Shown here one piece after another: positions 1-7,638 of a stretch of 64,000 nucleotides of DNA. Source of the DNA: Salinarimonas sp052380005 (GTDB lineage Bacteria; Pseudomonadota; Alphaproteobacteria; Rhizobiales; Beijerinckiaceae); assembly GCA_052380005.1 (NCBI GenBank), contig JBQTCJ010000009.1. The stretch is one strand, 5' to 3'. Numbering within the stretch: position 1 is the first letter of the stretch; every line of letters begins with the position of its first letter. The notes under the pieces were generated by a model. The model worked only from the letters and a program-made list of their open reading frames with translations. It ran no database searches and was not told the DNA's origin. The position numbers and the translations under genes are program-made.

Positions 1-196
1 TCCGCCGCGCCATCGGCTGCTGAGCACGCGCGCTTGACCCATGGACCGTCGCGACCTCGCGTCCGCCCGGCGGGGGTGGCGCGGTCGGGTGCGTCGTGCG
101 ACAACGAGGCGCGAAGGGGAGGCGGCGCATGGGGCGGCTTTCGGGGCGGCTCTCGGCGGGAGTTCGCGACGCGCGGACGAGGACGGAGGCGGGCGC

Positions 197-445
197 GTGA
201 CGCGCTGGCTCACGGTCTTCCTCGTGCTCGCGGCGCTCCTCACGCTCACCCGCGAGGCGGTGCTGACGCTCGGCGAAATTCGCCGGCGCGGGCGCGCGCG
301 GCTCTCCGACGAGCTTGACGGCGCGGCATTGGAACACGACATCGCGCAATGGCGACGCTCCACCGGGCGGCGCCTCTGGATCCACCTGGTGGGCGTCCCC
401 CTCCTGCTCCTCGGAATTCTCATCTTGGTCGGAGTCTACGGATGA
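197..445 (+). CDS. Small two-helix membrane protein, unknown
   Basis: This 82-residue protein is not recognised. It has two hydrophobic segments, one near the N-terminus (about residues 3-22) and one at the C-terminus (about residues 60-81), joined by an Arg/Glu/Asp-rich loop. I chose the GTG at 197 because GGAGG sits seven bases upstream; the frame stays open back to an ATG at 41, but the extra 52 residues are Arg/Gly/Ala-rich and look non-coding. The stop overlaps the next start as ATGA, so translation is probably coupled to the DUF1523 gene. I see no clear gene in the first 196 bases. Confidence 0.6.
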   Translation: MTRWLTVFLVLAALLTLTREAVLTLGEIRRRGRARLSDELDGAALEHDIAQWRRSTGRRLWIHLVGVPLLLLGILILVGVYG

Positions 446-981
446 AGGACATGTTTCGCGGCACGCTGGTGAAGGTGCTGCTTCTCCTGATCGTGCTCCT
501 GCCGCTGGGCGCCTTCCTGCACTACAACCTGCCCGGCTACGACGTCGTCCGCATCACCTCGACCGACATCCGGCGCGTCGATCGCGACGGCGACACGGCC
601 AACAACGAGCTGCCGGGCGCCACGCGCGACGTCTACGTGATCTTCGCGGAGGATCCGGACAGCGGCGACGCGCGCGTCTACTACAACGAGGACACCGGCT
701 GGGGCTTCCCCTGGTACTTCAAGTTCGATTCGGCCAACGTCCATCAGCGCGCCGGCGCGATCGCCCGTGAGCCGGACAACCGCGCCCTCGTCACGCATTA
801 CGGCTGGCGCGTCCCGATGTTCTCGTGGTTCCCCAACGCGGTGTCGGTGGAGCGCGTGGAGCCCGGCCATACGCCGATCCCGTGGTTCAACATCGTCTTC
901 TTCATCCTCCTCGCCGGCGTGATCGCCTGGGTCTGGTGGTCGGTGGCGCGCTGGCGCCGCCGTCGCACGGCCTCCCTCTGA
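442..981 (+). CDS. DUF1523 family membrane protein
   Basis: This 179-residue protein resembles the DUF1523 family, whose function is unknown. It has an N-terminal helix (about residues 7-25, rich in Leu and Val), a polar domain of about 110 residues with Trp/Tyr/Phe-rich stretches (GWGFPWYFKF near residue 90), then a second helix (about residues 148-168) followed by an Arg-rich tail. The topology suggests a domain held outside the membrane between two anchors. It overlaps the gene before it by four bases and ends seven bases before the PRTase gene, so it probably belongs to the same operon. Recognition is from overall appearance only. Confidence 0.7.
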   Translation: MKDMFRGTLVKVLLLLIVLLPLGAFLHYNLPGYDVVRITSTDIRRVDRDGDTANNELPGATRDVYVIFAEDPDSGDARVYYNEDTGWGFPWYFKFDSANVHQRAGAIAREPDNRALVTHYGWRVPMFSWFPNAVSVERVEPGHTPIPWFNIVFFILLAGVIAWVWWSVARWRRRRTASL

Positions 982-988
982 TCCCGGC

Positions 989-2101
989 ATGAGGCTCGAG
1001 GCACGGCTCGCGACGGGGACGATCGGCGTCACCGTCGCGCGGAGCCTGCGCGCGCCGCAGGACCTGTTCGGCTTCGCCGAGCGGCGCAATCCCAAGCGCG
1101 CCTTCCTCTTCGTCTCGAAGGTGCTCGGGCGCCACATCCCCGTGGCGCCGTCGATCATGCGCGCGGCGACCCGCGACCTCGCGGGGGCGATCCCGGCGGA
1201 CCTGCCCGGGCCTGTGCTCGTCGTCGGCATGGCCGAGACCGCGATCGCGCTCGGGGCCGGCGTGCAGCAGGACTATGTCGAAGCGACCGGGCGGTCGGAC
1301 GTCGTCTACCTGCCCACCACGCGCCACCCGCTCGGCTCGCCCCTGTGGCTCACGTTCGAGGAGGAGCACAGCCACGCGACGCGCCACCTCGTCCACGCCC
1401 CCGTCGATCCGGCGCTCGCGGCGCTCGCACGCGGGGCGAGGAGCCTCGTGCTCGTCGACGACGAGGCCTCCACCGGGAAGACCTTCCTCAACCTCGCCCA
1501 CGCTTTCCGCGAGGCGGGCCTCGCGCCCGAGCGGATCGTGCTCGCGACGCTCACCGACTGGTCGGGCGGGGAGGCGGCGCGCGCGCTCGGCGCGTCGAAC
1601 GCGACGCTGCTCGAGGGACGCTACGAGTGGCGGCCGACCCCCGGCGCGCCGCTCCCCGAGATGCCTGCGGTCGACGTCACCGCGCGCGGCGCGCATTCGC
1701 CCGATCCGGCGCGGGATTGGGGACGCCTCGGCGTGCGCGCGCACCGCCGCCCCGCGCTCGCCGGTCTCGCGCCGCGCCCGGGCGAGCGCATCCTCGTGCT
1801 GGGGACGGGCGAGTACGTCTTCCCGCCCTTCCTGCTGGCCGAGGCGCTCGAGGCGGCGGGGGCCGACGTGCGCTTCTCCGCGATCACGCGCTCGCCGATC
1901 GCGGTGGGCCACGCCGTGGAGACGGCGCTCGCCTTCGGCGACAATTACGGCCTCGGCATCCCGAACTTTCTCTACAACGTCACGCGCGAGCCCTACGATC
2001 GCATCCTCGTGTGCGTCGAGACCGGGCGCACGACGCTCGACCCGGCGCTCGTCGCGGCGCTCGGGGCGCAGGTCCTCGAGGACGCGGAGATCCTGCCATG
2101 A
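989..2101 (+). CDS. Phosphoribosyltransferase with TRSP domain (Ter-associated)
   Basis: This is a 370-residue protein of the PRTase_2 plus TRSP architecture found in biosynthetic operons linked to Ter stress-response genes. A PRPP-binding loop of the form VLVDDEASTGKT lies at about residues 154-165, with the acidic pair and the Thr-Gly typical of type I phosphoribosyltransferases. The C-terminal third, with GTGEYVFPPFLLA near residue 276, fits the TRSP domain. The family is predicted to attach phosphoribose to an unidentified base in a nucleotide-like pathway; no product is established. Its stop overlaps the HAD start as ATGA. Family assignment is good, and the reaction is unknown. Confidence 0.85.
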   Translation: MRLEARLATGTIGVTVARSLRAPQDLFGFAERRNPKRAFLFVSKVLGRHIPVAPSIMRAATRDLAGAIPADLPGPVLVVGMAETAIALGAGVQQDYVEATGRSDVVYLPTTRHPLGSPLWLTFEEEHSHATRHLVHAPVDPALAALARGARSLVLVDDEASTGKTFLNLAHAFREAGLAPERIVLATLTDWSGGEAARALGASNATLLEGRYEWRPTPGAPLPEMPAVDVTARGAHSPDPARDWGRLGVRAHRRPALAGLAPRPGERILVLGTGEYVFPPFLLAEALEAAGADVRFSAITRSPIAVGHAVETALAFGDNYGLGIPNFLYNVTREPYDRILVCVETGRTTLDPALVAALGAQVLEDAEILP

Positions 2102-2871
2102 GCCGGCCCATCGTGTTCGTCGATCTCGACGACACCCTCTTCCAGACACGCCCAAAGTGCCCGCCGGACGCGCCCGAGGATACGCTGACGTTGGCCGCGC
2201 GCGCGACGAACGGCGCCCATTCGATGATGACGCGCCGCCAGAAGGCGTTCGTGGACTGGCTGATCGGAACGGGGGAGACGATCCCCGTCACCGCCCGCTC
2301 GCGGGAGGCCTACTCCCGCGTGGCGATCCCCTTCGCCTCCTTCGCGATCGTCTCGAACGGCGCGGTGATCCTCGACGCCGCCGGCGTGCCCGATCCCGAC
2401 TGGGCGGCGGTGATGGCGCGCGATCTCGGCGCCCACGAGGAGGCGCTGGCCGCGCTCCTCGCCCACGGCCGCGCGGCGGCCGAGACGGCGGGGATCGATG
2501 CGCGCTCCTGGATCGTGACGGAGGAGACGGTCTCGGCCTACACCGTGTTCAAGCAGAACGACGGGGACGGCGGGCGCCTTCCCGAGATCGCGGATGCACT
2601 CGCCGCAGCCTTCGATCTCGCGGGCTGGACGGTCCACCACAACGGCAACAATCTCGGCCTCCTGCCGCCGGCGCTCTCGAAGCGCCGGGCGGTGGTCCAT
2701 CTGCTGGAGCGATTGCGCGCGGGCGAGCCGGATCGGCCGGCGCTCGGCCTCGGCGACAGCCTCACGGACCTGCCCTTCCTCGCGGAGTGCGATTTCTGGG
2801 GCGTCCCGGCGCGGAGCCAGCTCGCGAGGGCGCTCGGCTCGGGCGATCCGCCGCACCGGGGAGGGGCGTGA
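2098..2871 (+). CDS. HAD-superfamily hydrolase (Ter-associated operon)
   Basis: A 257-residue haloacid dehalogenase-type phosphatase. The nucleophile motif DLDDTLF is at residues 9-15 (Asp9 nucleophile, Asp11 acid/base), and the metal-binding motif GDSLTD is at about residues 219-224. The middle holds a cap region, with VTARSREAY giving the Thr of motif II. It shares four bases with the PRTase gene and one base with the next start, which implies translational coupling. In related operons a HAD enzyme is expected to dephosphorylate a phosphoribosylated intermediate; that role is inferred from context. Its substrate is unknown. Confidence 0.85.
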   Translation: MSRPIVFVDLDDTLFQTRPKCPPDAPEDTLTLAARATNGAHSMMTRRQKAFVDWLIGTGETIPVTARSREAYSRVAIPFASFAIVSNGAVILDAAGVPDPDWAAVMARDLGAHEEALAALLAHGRAAAETAGIDARSWIVTEETVSAYTVFKQNDGDGGRLPEIADALAAAFDLAGWTVHHNGNNLGLLPPALSKRRAVVHLLERLRAGEPDRPALGLGDSLTDLPFLAECDFWGVPARSQLARALGSGDPPHRGGA

Positions 2872-3950
2872 TGGACGGCGGCTTTCCCGGCTCCTTCGCC
2901 CAGGGCGACATCGCCTTCCTGCTCACGCCGCTGACGCTCGCCGAGACGCCGACGCAGGACAAGGAGCGGGCGATCCAGTCCGGCGCCCGGCACTATTCCG
3001 AGATGATCGGCCGCGAGGAGCCGCCCTCGTCCGCCTACCGCGCGCTCTATGCCGACGCGCTCGCCCGCCACGCGGCGCGGGCGGGTCGTGAGATCGCTGG
3101 GCTGGCGAAGGGCCTCGATGCTGCGATCGAGGGGCCGATCACGCTGCTCAGCCTCGTGCGCGCCGGCGCGCCGCTCGGCGTGCTGCTCAAGCGTGCGCTC
3201 GTCGCGCTGGGGCGCGACGTGGCGCATGCCGGCATCTCGATCATCCGCGACCGGGGCATCGACGCCGTCGCGCTCGCCCACGTCGCCCGGCGCCGGCCGT
3301 CCGCCGGTGCCGTCTTCGTCGACGGCTGGACCGGCAAGGGCGCGATCGCCGGGGAGCTCGCGCGCACCCTCGCGGGGCGCAGCGACTACGCGCCCCGCCT
3401 CGTGACGCTCGCCGACCCCTGCGGCCGCGCCTGGCTCTCCGCCTCGGGCGAGGATTGGCTGATCCCGTCCGGCATCCTCGGCGCCACGGTCTCGGGCCTC
3501 GTCTCGCGCACGATCCTCAACGAGGCCATCGGCGCCGACGATTTCCACGGCTGCCGCGTCTGGGACCACCTCGCCGCGCACGACGTCACCCGCGATCACG
3601 TCGAGGCGCTCTGGGCGTGCGTCGCGCCGGCGCTGCGCGATCCCGGCGTGCTGCCGATCCGCCCGGAGGACCCGGACCGGGCGCGGCGGCGGGAGGCCTC
3701 GCGTGCGGTGGTGGCGTCCGTCGCCGCGCGGTTCGACGTGGACAACCTCAACCGCATCAAGCCTGGCATCGCCGAGGCGACGCGCGCGGTCTTGCGCCGT
3801 GTGCCCGAGCGGGTTTTCGTGGCGTCAGCGGCGGACCCCGACTGCGCGGCGCTCGTTCACCTCGCGCGCGAGCGCGACGTTCCGCTCGAGGAGGCGGGCG
3901 AGGCCATCGCCCCCTACCGCGCGCTGACCTTGATCCGGAGGGTGTCGTGA
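2871..3950 (+). CDS. StiP-family (PRTase-like) protein with PELOTA-type C-terminus
   Basis: A 359-residue protein of the family labelled cysteine protease StiP in databases, which comparative genomics has instead linked to phosphoribosyltransferases. The loop VFVDGWTGKG at about residues 148-157 resembles a PRPP-binding loop, and SLVRAGAPLG near residue 94 fits a PRTase core. The last 75 residues, starting near FDVDNLNRIKPG, resemble the RNA-binding PELOTA domain seen in this family. The one obvious Cys in a conserved-looking segment is in LADPCGRAWL, so I favour the PRTase reading over a protease. It begins in a TGATG overlap with the HAD gene and overlaps the aldolase-like gene by four bases. 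Confidence 0.8.
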   Translation: MDGGFPGSFAQGDIAFLLTPLTLAETPTQDKERAIQSGARHYSEMIGREEPPSSAYRALYADALARHAARAGREIAGLAKGLDAAIEGPITLLSLVRAGAPLGVLLKRALVALGRDVAHAGISIIRDRGIDAVALAHVARRRPSAGAVFVDGWTGKGAIAGELARTLAGRSDYAPRLVTLADPCGRAWLSASGEDWLIPSGILGATVSGLVSRTILNEAIGADDFHGCRVWDHLAAHDVTRDHVEALWACVAPALRDPGVLPIRPEDPDRARRREASRAVVASVAARFDVDNLNRIKPGIAEATRAVLRRVPERVFVASAADPDCAALVHLARERDVPLEEAGEAIAPYRALTLIRRVS

Positions 3951-4906
3951 CGAAGACCGCGCCTTGCGACCTCTCCCGCGCCGGCGGCATCGACCCGCTC
4001 GCGCTCGGCGCGACGCTCTACGTCCCCGCGACCCGGCCCGACATCTGGGCAGTCGCGACCGGCGCCAAGCTGTCGGGGCTGCGCTCGATCGTGCTGTGCC
4101 TCGAGGACGCCGTCGCCGAGACCGACATCGGGGACGCGCTGGCGAACCTGCGCGGGCTCCTGGCCGCGCTGACGCGCTCCGACGCCCCGACGCCCGACGC
4201 GCCGCTGCTGTTCGTGCGCCCGCGCTCGCTCGCCATGGCGCGCGAGATCGCCGCGCTGCCCGGGGCCGAGCGCCTCACCGGCCTCGTCGCACCCAAGGTG
4301 CGCCCCGGTGCGGTCGCCGCCTGGGTCGCGGCGCTCGGCGGGCGCGACCTCCTCTTGATGCCGACGCTCGAGACGCCCGAGGTGTTCGACCCGCTCGCCA
4401 TGCGCGACCTGCGCGACGAGCTCGTCGCGACCGCGCGCGGGCGCGTGCTGGCGCTGCGCATCGGCGGCAACGACCTCCTCGCCTGCCTCGGCCTGCGGCG
4501 CATGCCCGGCGAGACGCTCTACGAGGGGCCGCTCGGGCCGCTCGTCGCGCAGCTCGCGGGGCTGATGATCCCCGCCGGGTTCGCGCTGACCGCGCCCGTC
4601 TTCGACATCGTGCGCGACCCGGCGACGCTCGCCCGCGAGGCGGCGCGCGACGTCGCTTTCGGGCTCTCCGGCAAGACGGCGATCCACCCGATGCAGGTGG
4701 CGATCATCCACGCCGCCTACGCCGTGGGCGCCGACCAGCTGGCGAGCGCGCGGGCGATCCTGGAGGAGGACGCTCGCGCCGTGTTCCAGCACGCGGGCGC
4801 CATGTGCGAGCCGACCGTCCACCGTGCCTGGGCCCGCCGGGTCGTCGCCCGCGCCGCGCTCTACGGCGTCACGGAGGAGGCCTGGGCGGCGGACGCGACG
4901 GGGTGA
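3947..4906 (+). CDS. HpcH/HpaI-CitE-like TIM-barrel C-C bond lyase (Ter-associated)
   Basis: A 319-residue protein similar to the citrate-lyase beta-like C-C bond lyases that accompany the PRTase pair in Ter-associated operons. Recognisable segments are GATLYVPATRP near the N-terminus, LCLEDAVAETD with metal-ligand-type acidic residues near residue 50, and FGLSGKTAIHPMQ near residue 250, the conserved CitE-type His-Pro motif. I place the start at GTG 3947, which overlaps the previous stop as GTGA and has GGAGGG a few bases upstream. It closes the operon. Family knowledge suggests carbon-carbon bond making or breaking on an acyl or keto acid; the substrate is unknown. Confidence 0.82.
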   Translation: MTKTAPCDLSRAGGIDPLALGATLYVPATRPDIWAVATGAKLSGLRSIVLCLEDAVAETDIGDALANLRGLLAALTRSDAPTPDAPLLFVRPRSLAMAREIAALPGAERLTGLVAPKVRPGAVAAWVAALGGRDLLLMPTLETPEVFDPLAMRDLRDELVATARGRVLALRIGGNDLLACLGLRRMPGETLYEGPLGPLVAQLAGLMIPAGFALTAPVFDIVRDPATLAREAARDVAFGLSGKTAIHPMQVAIIHAAYAVGADQLASARAILEEDARAVFQHAGAMCEPTVHRAWARRVVARAALYGVTEEAWAADATG

Positions 4907-4939
4907 GCCATCGGGCGAGGCCGCCTCGGCGCTTCTTCC

Positions 4940-5497
4940 TCAGCGCTTGGGGCCGAGCGTCAGCTTCTGCACGCCGCCCGCGGCGCGGGTGGGCTTCCTG
5001 GCGGAGAGGACGCGCGAGTTGACGCCCTGCCAGGAGATCTCCCCCGAGAGGCGGCCGAACTCGATCTTGGGGCAGCGGTCCATCACCACCCGCACCCCCG
5101 CGGCCTCGGCCCGGGCGGCGGCCTCGTCGTTGCGCACGGAGAGCTGCATCCAGATCGTGCGCGGCTTCGGCTCGAGCGCCAGAGCCTCGTCGACGATCGA
5201 GCCGGCTGCTGCCGAGTTGCGGAAGATCTCGACCATGTCGACCGGCTGGTCGAGATCCGCGAGGCTCGCGTAGACGCGCTGGCCGAGGATCTCGCCGCCG
5301 GCCTGGCCGGGGTTGATCGGGATCACCGCGAAGCCGCGGCCGAGGAGGTACTTCATCACGATGAAGCTCGGCCGCGCCGGGTTGCTCGACGCGCCGACGA
5401 GGGCGATCGACCGCGTCGTGGTGAGGATCTCGCGGATCAGGGCATCGGGATAGGCGAGCGGGGTGGATGCGGTTCCGGCGGAGGTCTCGTGTCTCAT
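4940..5497 (-). CDS. CoA-binding domain protein (YccU-like)
   Basis: A 185-residue single-domain Rossmann-fold protein of the CoA_binding family. The glycine-rich turn ALVGASSNPARPSF is near residue 35, and the C-terminal segment VVMDRCPKIEF carries the Cys typical of the family's small members. Such proteins are related to the CoA-binding part of succinyl-CoA synthetase but lack the catalytic partner, and their role is mostly undefined. The ATG at 5497 overlaps the stop of the enoyl-CoA hydratase gene as ATGA, so the two are co-transcribed and probably coupled, hinting at acyl-CoA metabolism. Confidence 0.85.
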   Translation of the reverse strand: MRHETSAGTASTPLAYPDALIREILTTTRSIALVGASSNPARPSFIVMKYLLGRGFAVIPINPGQAGGEILGQRVYASLADLDQPVDMVEIFRNSAAAGSIVDEALALEPKPRTIWMQLSVRNDEAAARAEAAGVRVVMDRCPKIEFGRLSGEISWQGVNSRVLSARKPTRAAGGVQKLTLGPKR

Positions 5498-6306
5498 CTG
5501 TCTTCCCAGGCGGGCGGGCGCTTCTCGACGAAGGCGTTGATACCTTCTTCCGCGTCGCGCGCCATCATGTTCGTCGCCATCACCCGCGCCGCGTAGTCGT
5601 AGGCCTCGGCGAGGCCCATCTCCGCCTGCCGGTAGAAGGCCCGCTTGCCGGTGGCCACGGTGAGCGTCGAGCGCCCGGCGATCGAGCGGGCGAGGGCCTG
5701 CGCCGCCTCCAGCGCCCCGCCGGCGGGGACGACGCGGTTCACGAGGCCGAGCCGGTGCGCCTCGCGGGCGTCGACCGGCTCGCCGAGAAGCAGCATCTCC
5801 ATCGCGTGCTTGGGCGCGAGGTTGCGCGAGAGCGCGACCATCGGCGTCGAGCAGAACAGCCCGATATGGACGCCGGGCGTGGCGAATCGCGCGCCTTCGC
5901 CGGCGACCGCGAGATCGCAGGTGGCGACCAGCTGGCAGCCGGCGGCTGTGGCGACGCCCTCCACCGCGGCGATCACCGGCTGGGGCAGCGCGACGATCGC
6001 CTGCATCATCGCCGAGCAGCGCCGCATCAGGTCCTCGAAATAGGCCCGGCCGCGGTCGGCATCGCCGCGGCGCGCCGTCATCTCCTTGAGGTCGTGCCCC
6101 GCGCAGAAGGCCGGCCCCTCCGCCGCGAGCACCACGCAGCGCACGGAGCGGTCGGCCGCGATCGCGTCGAGGCTCTCGTGCAGGAGGGCGATCGTGGCGT
6201 CCGACAAGGCGTTGCGTGAGCGCGGGCGGTCGAGGACGAGCGTGCAGACGCCGTCCACGTCGCTGCGGCGGACCGGGGGCGCGTCGCGGCCGGTATGGGC
6301 GTTCAT
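5494..6306 (-). CDS. Enoyl-CoA hydratase/isomerase family protein
   Basis: A 270-residue crotonase-fold protein. The oxyanion-hole segment AEGPAFCAGHDLKEM lies near residue 63, and the second segment VEGVATAAGCQLVATCDLAVA near residue 115 supplies the second backbone amide. The GHDLKEM wording resembles ECHDC3-like members rather than classical fatty-acid beta-oxidation hydratases. A catalytic Glu of the EGV type is partly present, so true hydratase activity is uncertain. It is first in a two-gene unit with the CoA-binding protein and diverges from the thioesterase gene at 6421. Confidence 0.85.
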   Translation of the reverse strand: MNAHTGRDAPPVRRSDVDGVCTLVLDRPRSRNALSDATIALLHESLDAIAADRSVRCVVLAAEGPAFCAGHDLKEMTARRGDADRGRAYFEDLMRRCSAMMQAIVALPQPVIAAVEGVATAAGCQLVATCDLAVAGEGARFATPGVHIGLFCSTPMVALSRNLAPKHAMEMLLLGEPVDAREAHRLGLVNRVVPAGGALEAAQALARSIAGRSTLTVATGKRAFYRQAEMGLAEAYDYAARVMATNMMARDAEEGINAFVEKRPPAWEDR

Positions 6307-6420
6307 GCTCTCCTCCGCGGCGTATGGTGGGACTGCGCCCGCGCTTGATCTCGCCCGGCGCACGGGCTTGGATGGGTCGAGCGGGCGCGAGACCCGTCGT
6401 GTGCGAGGGGAGAGTGCCCG

Positions 6421-6876
6421 ATGAGCGAGCCTCCGGCAATGCGCGAGGGCGCGACCCGGCCGGTGATGAGCGCGCCCGAGGTCGAGGCCTTCCTCGAGCG
6501 CGAGTTCCCGGAGATCTATCTCGACGGCCGCATCTGGCACGTGGAGGCGGTGGGGCCGCTCACGGCGCGGATGCGGCTCGACTTCCACCCGCGCCACGTC
6601 CGCCCGGGCGGCACGCTGTCGGGCCCGTCGATGATGACCCTCGCCGACCTCGCGCTCTACGTGGCGGTCCTCGCCAACGTCGGCCCGGTCGCGCTGGCCG
6701 TGACGACGAGCCTCTCCTTCAACTTCCTGCGCAAGCCGCCCCAGGCGGCGCTCGTCGCCGACACCCGGCTGCTCAAGCTCGGCCGTCGGCTCGCGGTCGG
6801 CGAGGTGACGATCCGCTCGGACGGCGCGGGCGAGCCCGTGTGCCACGCCACGGGAACGTACGCGCTGCCGGGCTGA
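6421..6876 (+). CDS. PaaI-type hotdog-fold thioesterase
   Basis: A 151-residue acyl-CoA thioesterase-like protein of the PaaI/hotdog family. The central helix region RPGGTLSGPSMMTLADLAL (about residues 61-79) matches the family's substrate-binding helix, and a C-terminal VCHATGTYAL strand follows. It probably hydrolyses an acyl- or aryl-CoA thioester in the cytoplasm. It is transcribed away from the enoyl-CoA hydratase/CoA-binding pair, which gives a small CoA-themed neighbourhood, and converges on pncA with a 24-base gap. The substrate cannot be predicted. Confidence 0.85.
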   Translation: MSEPPAMREGATRPVMSAPEVEAFLEREFPEIYLDGRIWHVEAVGPLTARMRLDFHPRHVRPGGTLSGPSMMTLADLALYVAVLANVGPVALAVTTSLSFNFLRKPPQAALVADTRLLKLGRRLAVGEVTIRSDGAGEPVCHATGTYALPG

Positions 6877-6900
6877 GGCGGGCGCCGTCGCGGAGGGACC

Positions 6901-7551
6901 TCAGGCGAGGAGGTCGCCCGTCCGGCAGATCACGACGCCAGCGCGCTCCAGGTCGGAGAGCGCCGCGGCGAGGGATCCGTCCTTGTCGATGGCGCGGCAG
7001 GCGTCGAGCACGACCACGGTCTCGAAGCCCTCGGCACGCGCGTCGAGCGCGGTCCAGGCGACGCAGAAGTCGGTGGCGAGCCCCGCGCAGAAGACGCGCT
7101 TCAGGCCGCGCTCGCGCAGGTAGCCGGCGAGGCCGGTGTGGGTGTGCCGGTCGGCCTCGCGGAACGCGGAGTAGGAATCCACGTCCCGGTGGAAGCCCTT
7201 GCGGATGACGAGCTCGGCGGCGCTGGCGCACTCGAGCGCGCGCGAGATTTCCGCGCCGCGGGAGCCCTGGACGCAATGGTCCGGCCACAGGACCTGCGGC
7301 CCCCAGGGCATCTCGATCGTCTCGAAGGGTGCCCGGCCGGGATGGCTCGAGGCGAAGGAGGCGTGGTGGGGCGGGTGCCAGTCCTGCGTCAGCACGAGAT
7401 GGCCGCGATGGCTGGCGAAGCGCCGCGCGAGCGCGTCGATCGGGGCGATCACGGCGTCGCCGTCGCTCACCGCCAGCGCCCCGCCGGGCAGGAAGTCGTA
7501 CTGCACGTCGATCGCGAGGAGGACGTCCTCCTCGCAGAGCGTCAGGTCCAT
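6901..7551 (-). CDS. pncA: Nicotinamidase
   Basis: A 216-residue isochorismatase-fold hydrolase that converts nicotinamide to nicotinate in NAD salvage. The catalytic triad is visible: Asp15 in DVQYDF, Lys118 in IRKGF and Cys163 in LATDFCVAWTA. Metal ligands Asp57, His59 and His63 lie in TQDWHPPHH. It sits downstream of the BMP-type ABC importer genes on the same strand, 87 bases past the substrate-binding protein and beyond a strong hairpin, so it may have its own promoter. The location suggests that the importer's cargo could include pyridine nucleosides, but that is an inference. Confidence 0.93.
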   Translation of the reverse strand: MDLTLCEEDVLLAIDVQYDFLPGGALAVSDGDAVIAPIDALARRFASHRGHLVLTQDWHPPHHASFASSHPGRAPFETIEMPWGPQVLWPDHCVQGSRGAEISRALECASAAELVIRKGFHRDVDSYSAFREADRHTHTGLAGYLRERGLKRVFCAGLATDFCVAWTALDARAEGFETVVVLDACRAIDKDGSLAAALSDLERAGVVICRTGDLLA

Positions 7552-7586
7552 CGGGCGCTCCCTCGGCGTCTTCGTTCTGCGAGGAA

Positions 7587-7615
7587 GCGCGCGCGGCGCC
7601 GGGCGCCGCGCGCGC
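7587..7615 (-). terminator. Near-perfect GC palindrome after BMP gene
   Basis: A 29-base palindrome of alternating GC with 14-base arms around position 7601, just downstream of the BMP substrate-binding gene on the minus strand. It is followed on that strand by TTCCTCGC, so it is a plausible intrinsic terminator or attenuator between the importer genes and pncA. The T-tract is weak. Confidence 0.5.
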
Positions 7616-7638
7616 GGGTGCCGGTCGCGTGCGGCGCG

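Noticed and set aside
41..196. N-terminal extension of the first membrane protein to ATG 41
   Set aside because: The extension is Arg/Gly/Ala-rich without structure, while GTG 197 has GGAGG at ideal spacing.
902..2155. Long minus-strand ORF (417 codons)
   Set aside because: It is antisense to the PRTase gene, extremely Arg/Glu/Gly-rich and shows no family features; long antisense ORFs are expected at this GC content.
2871..3950. Reading the StiP-family gene as a cysteine protease
   Set aside because: I see a PRPP-loop-like motif and no convincing Cys-His pair; the protease label is kept only as an alternative.
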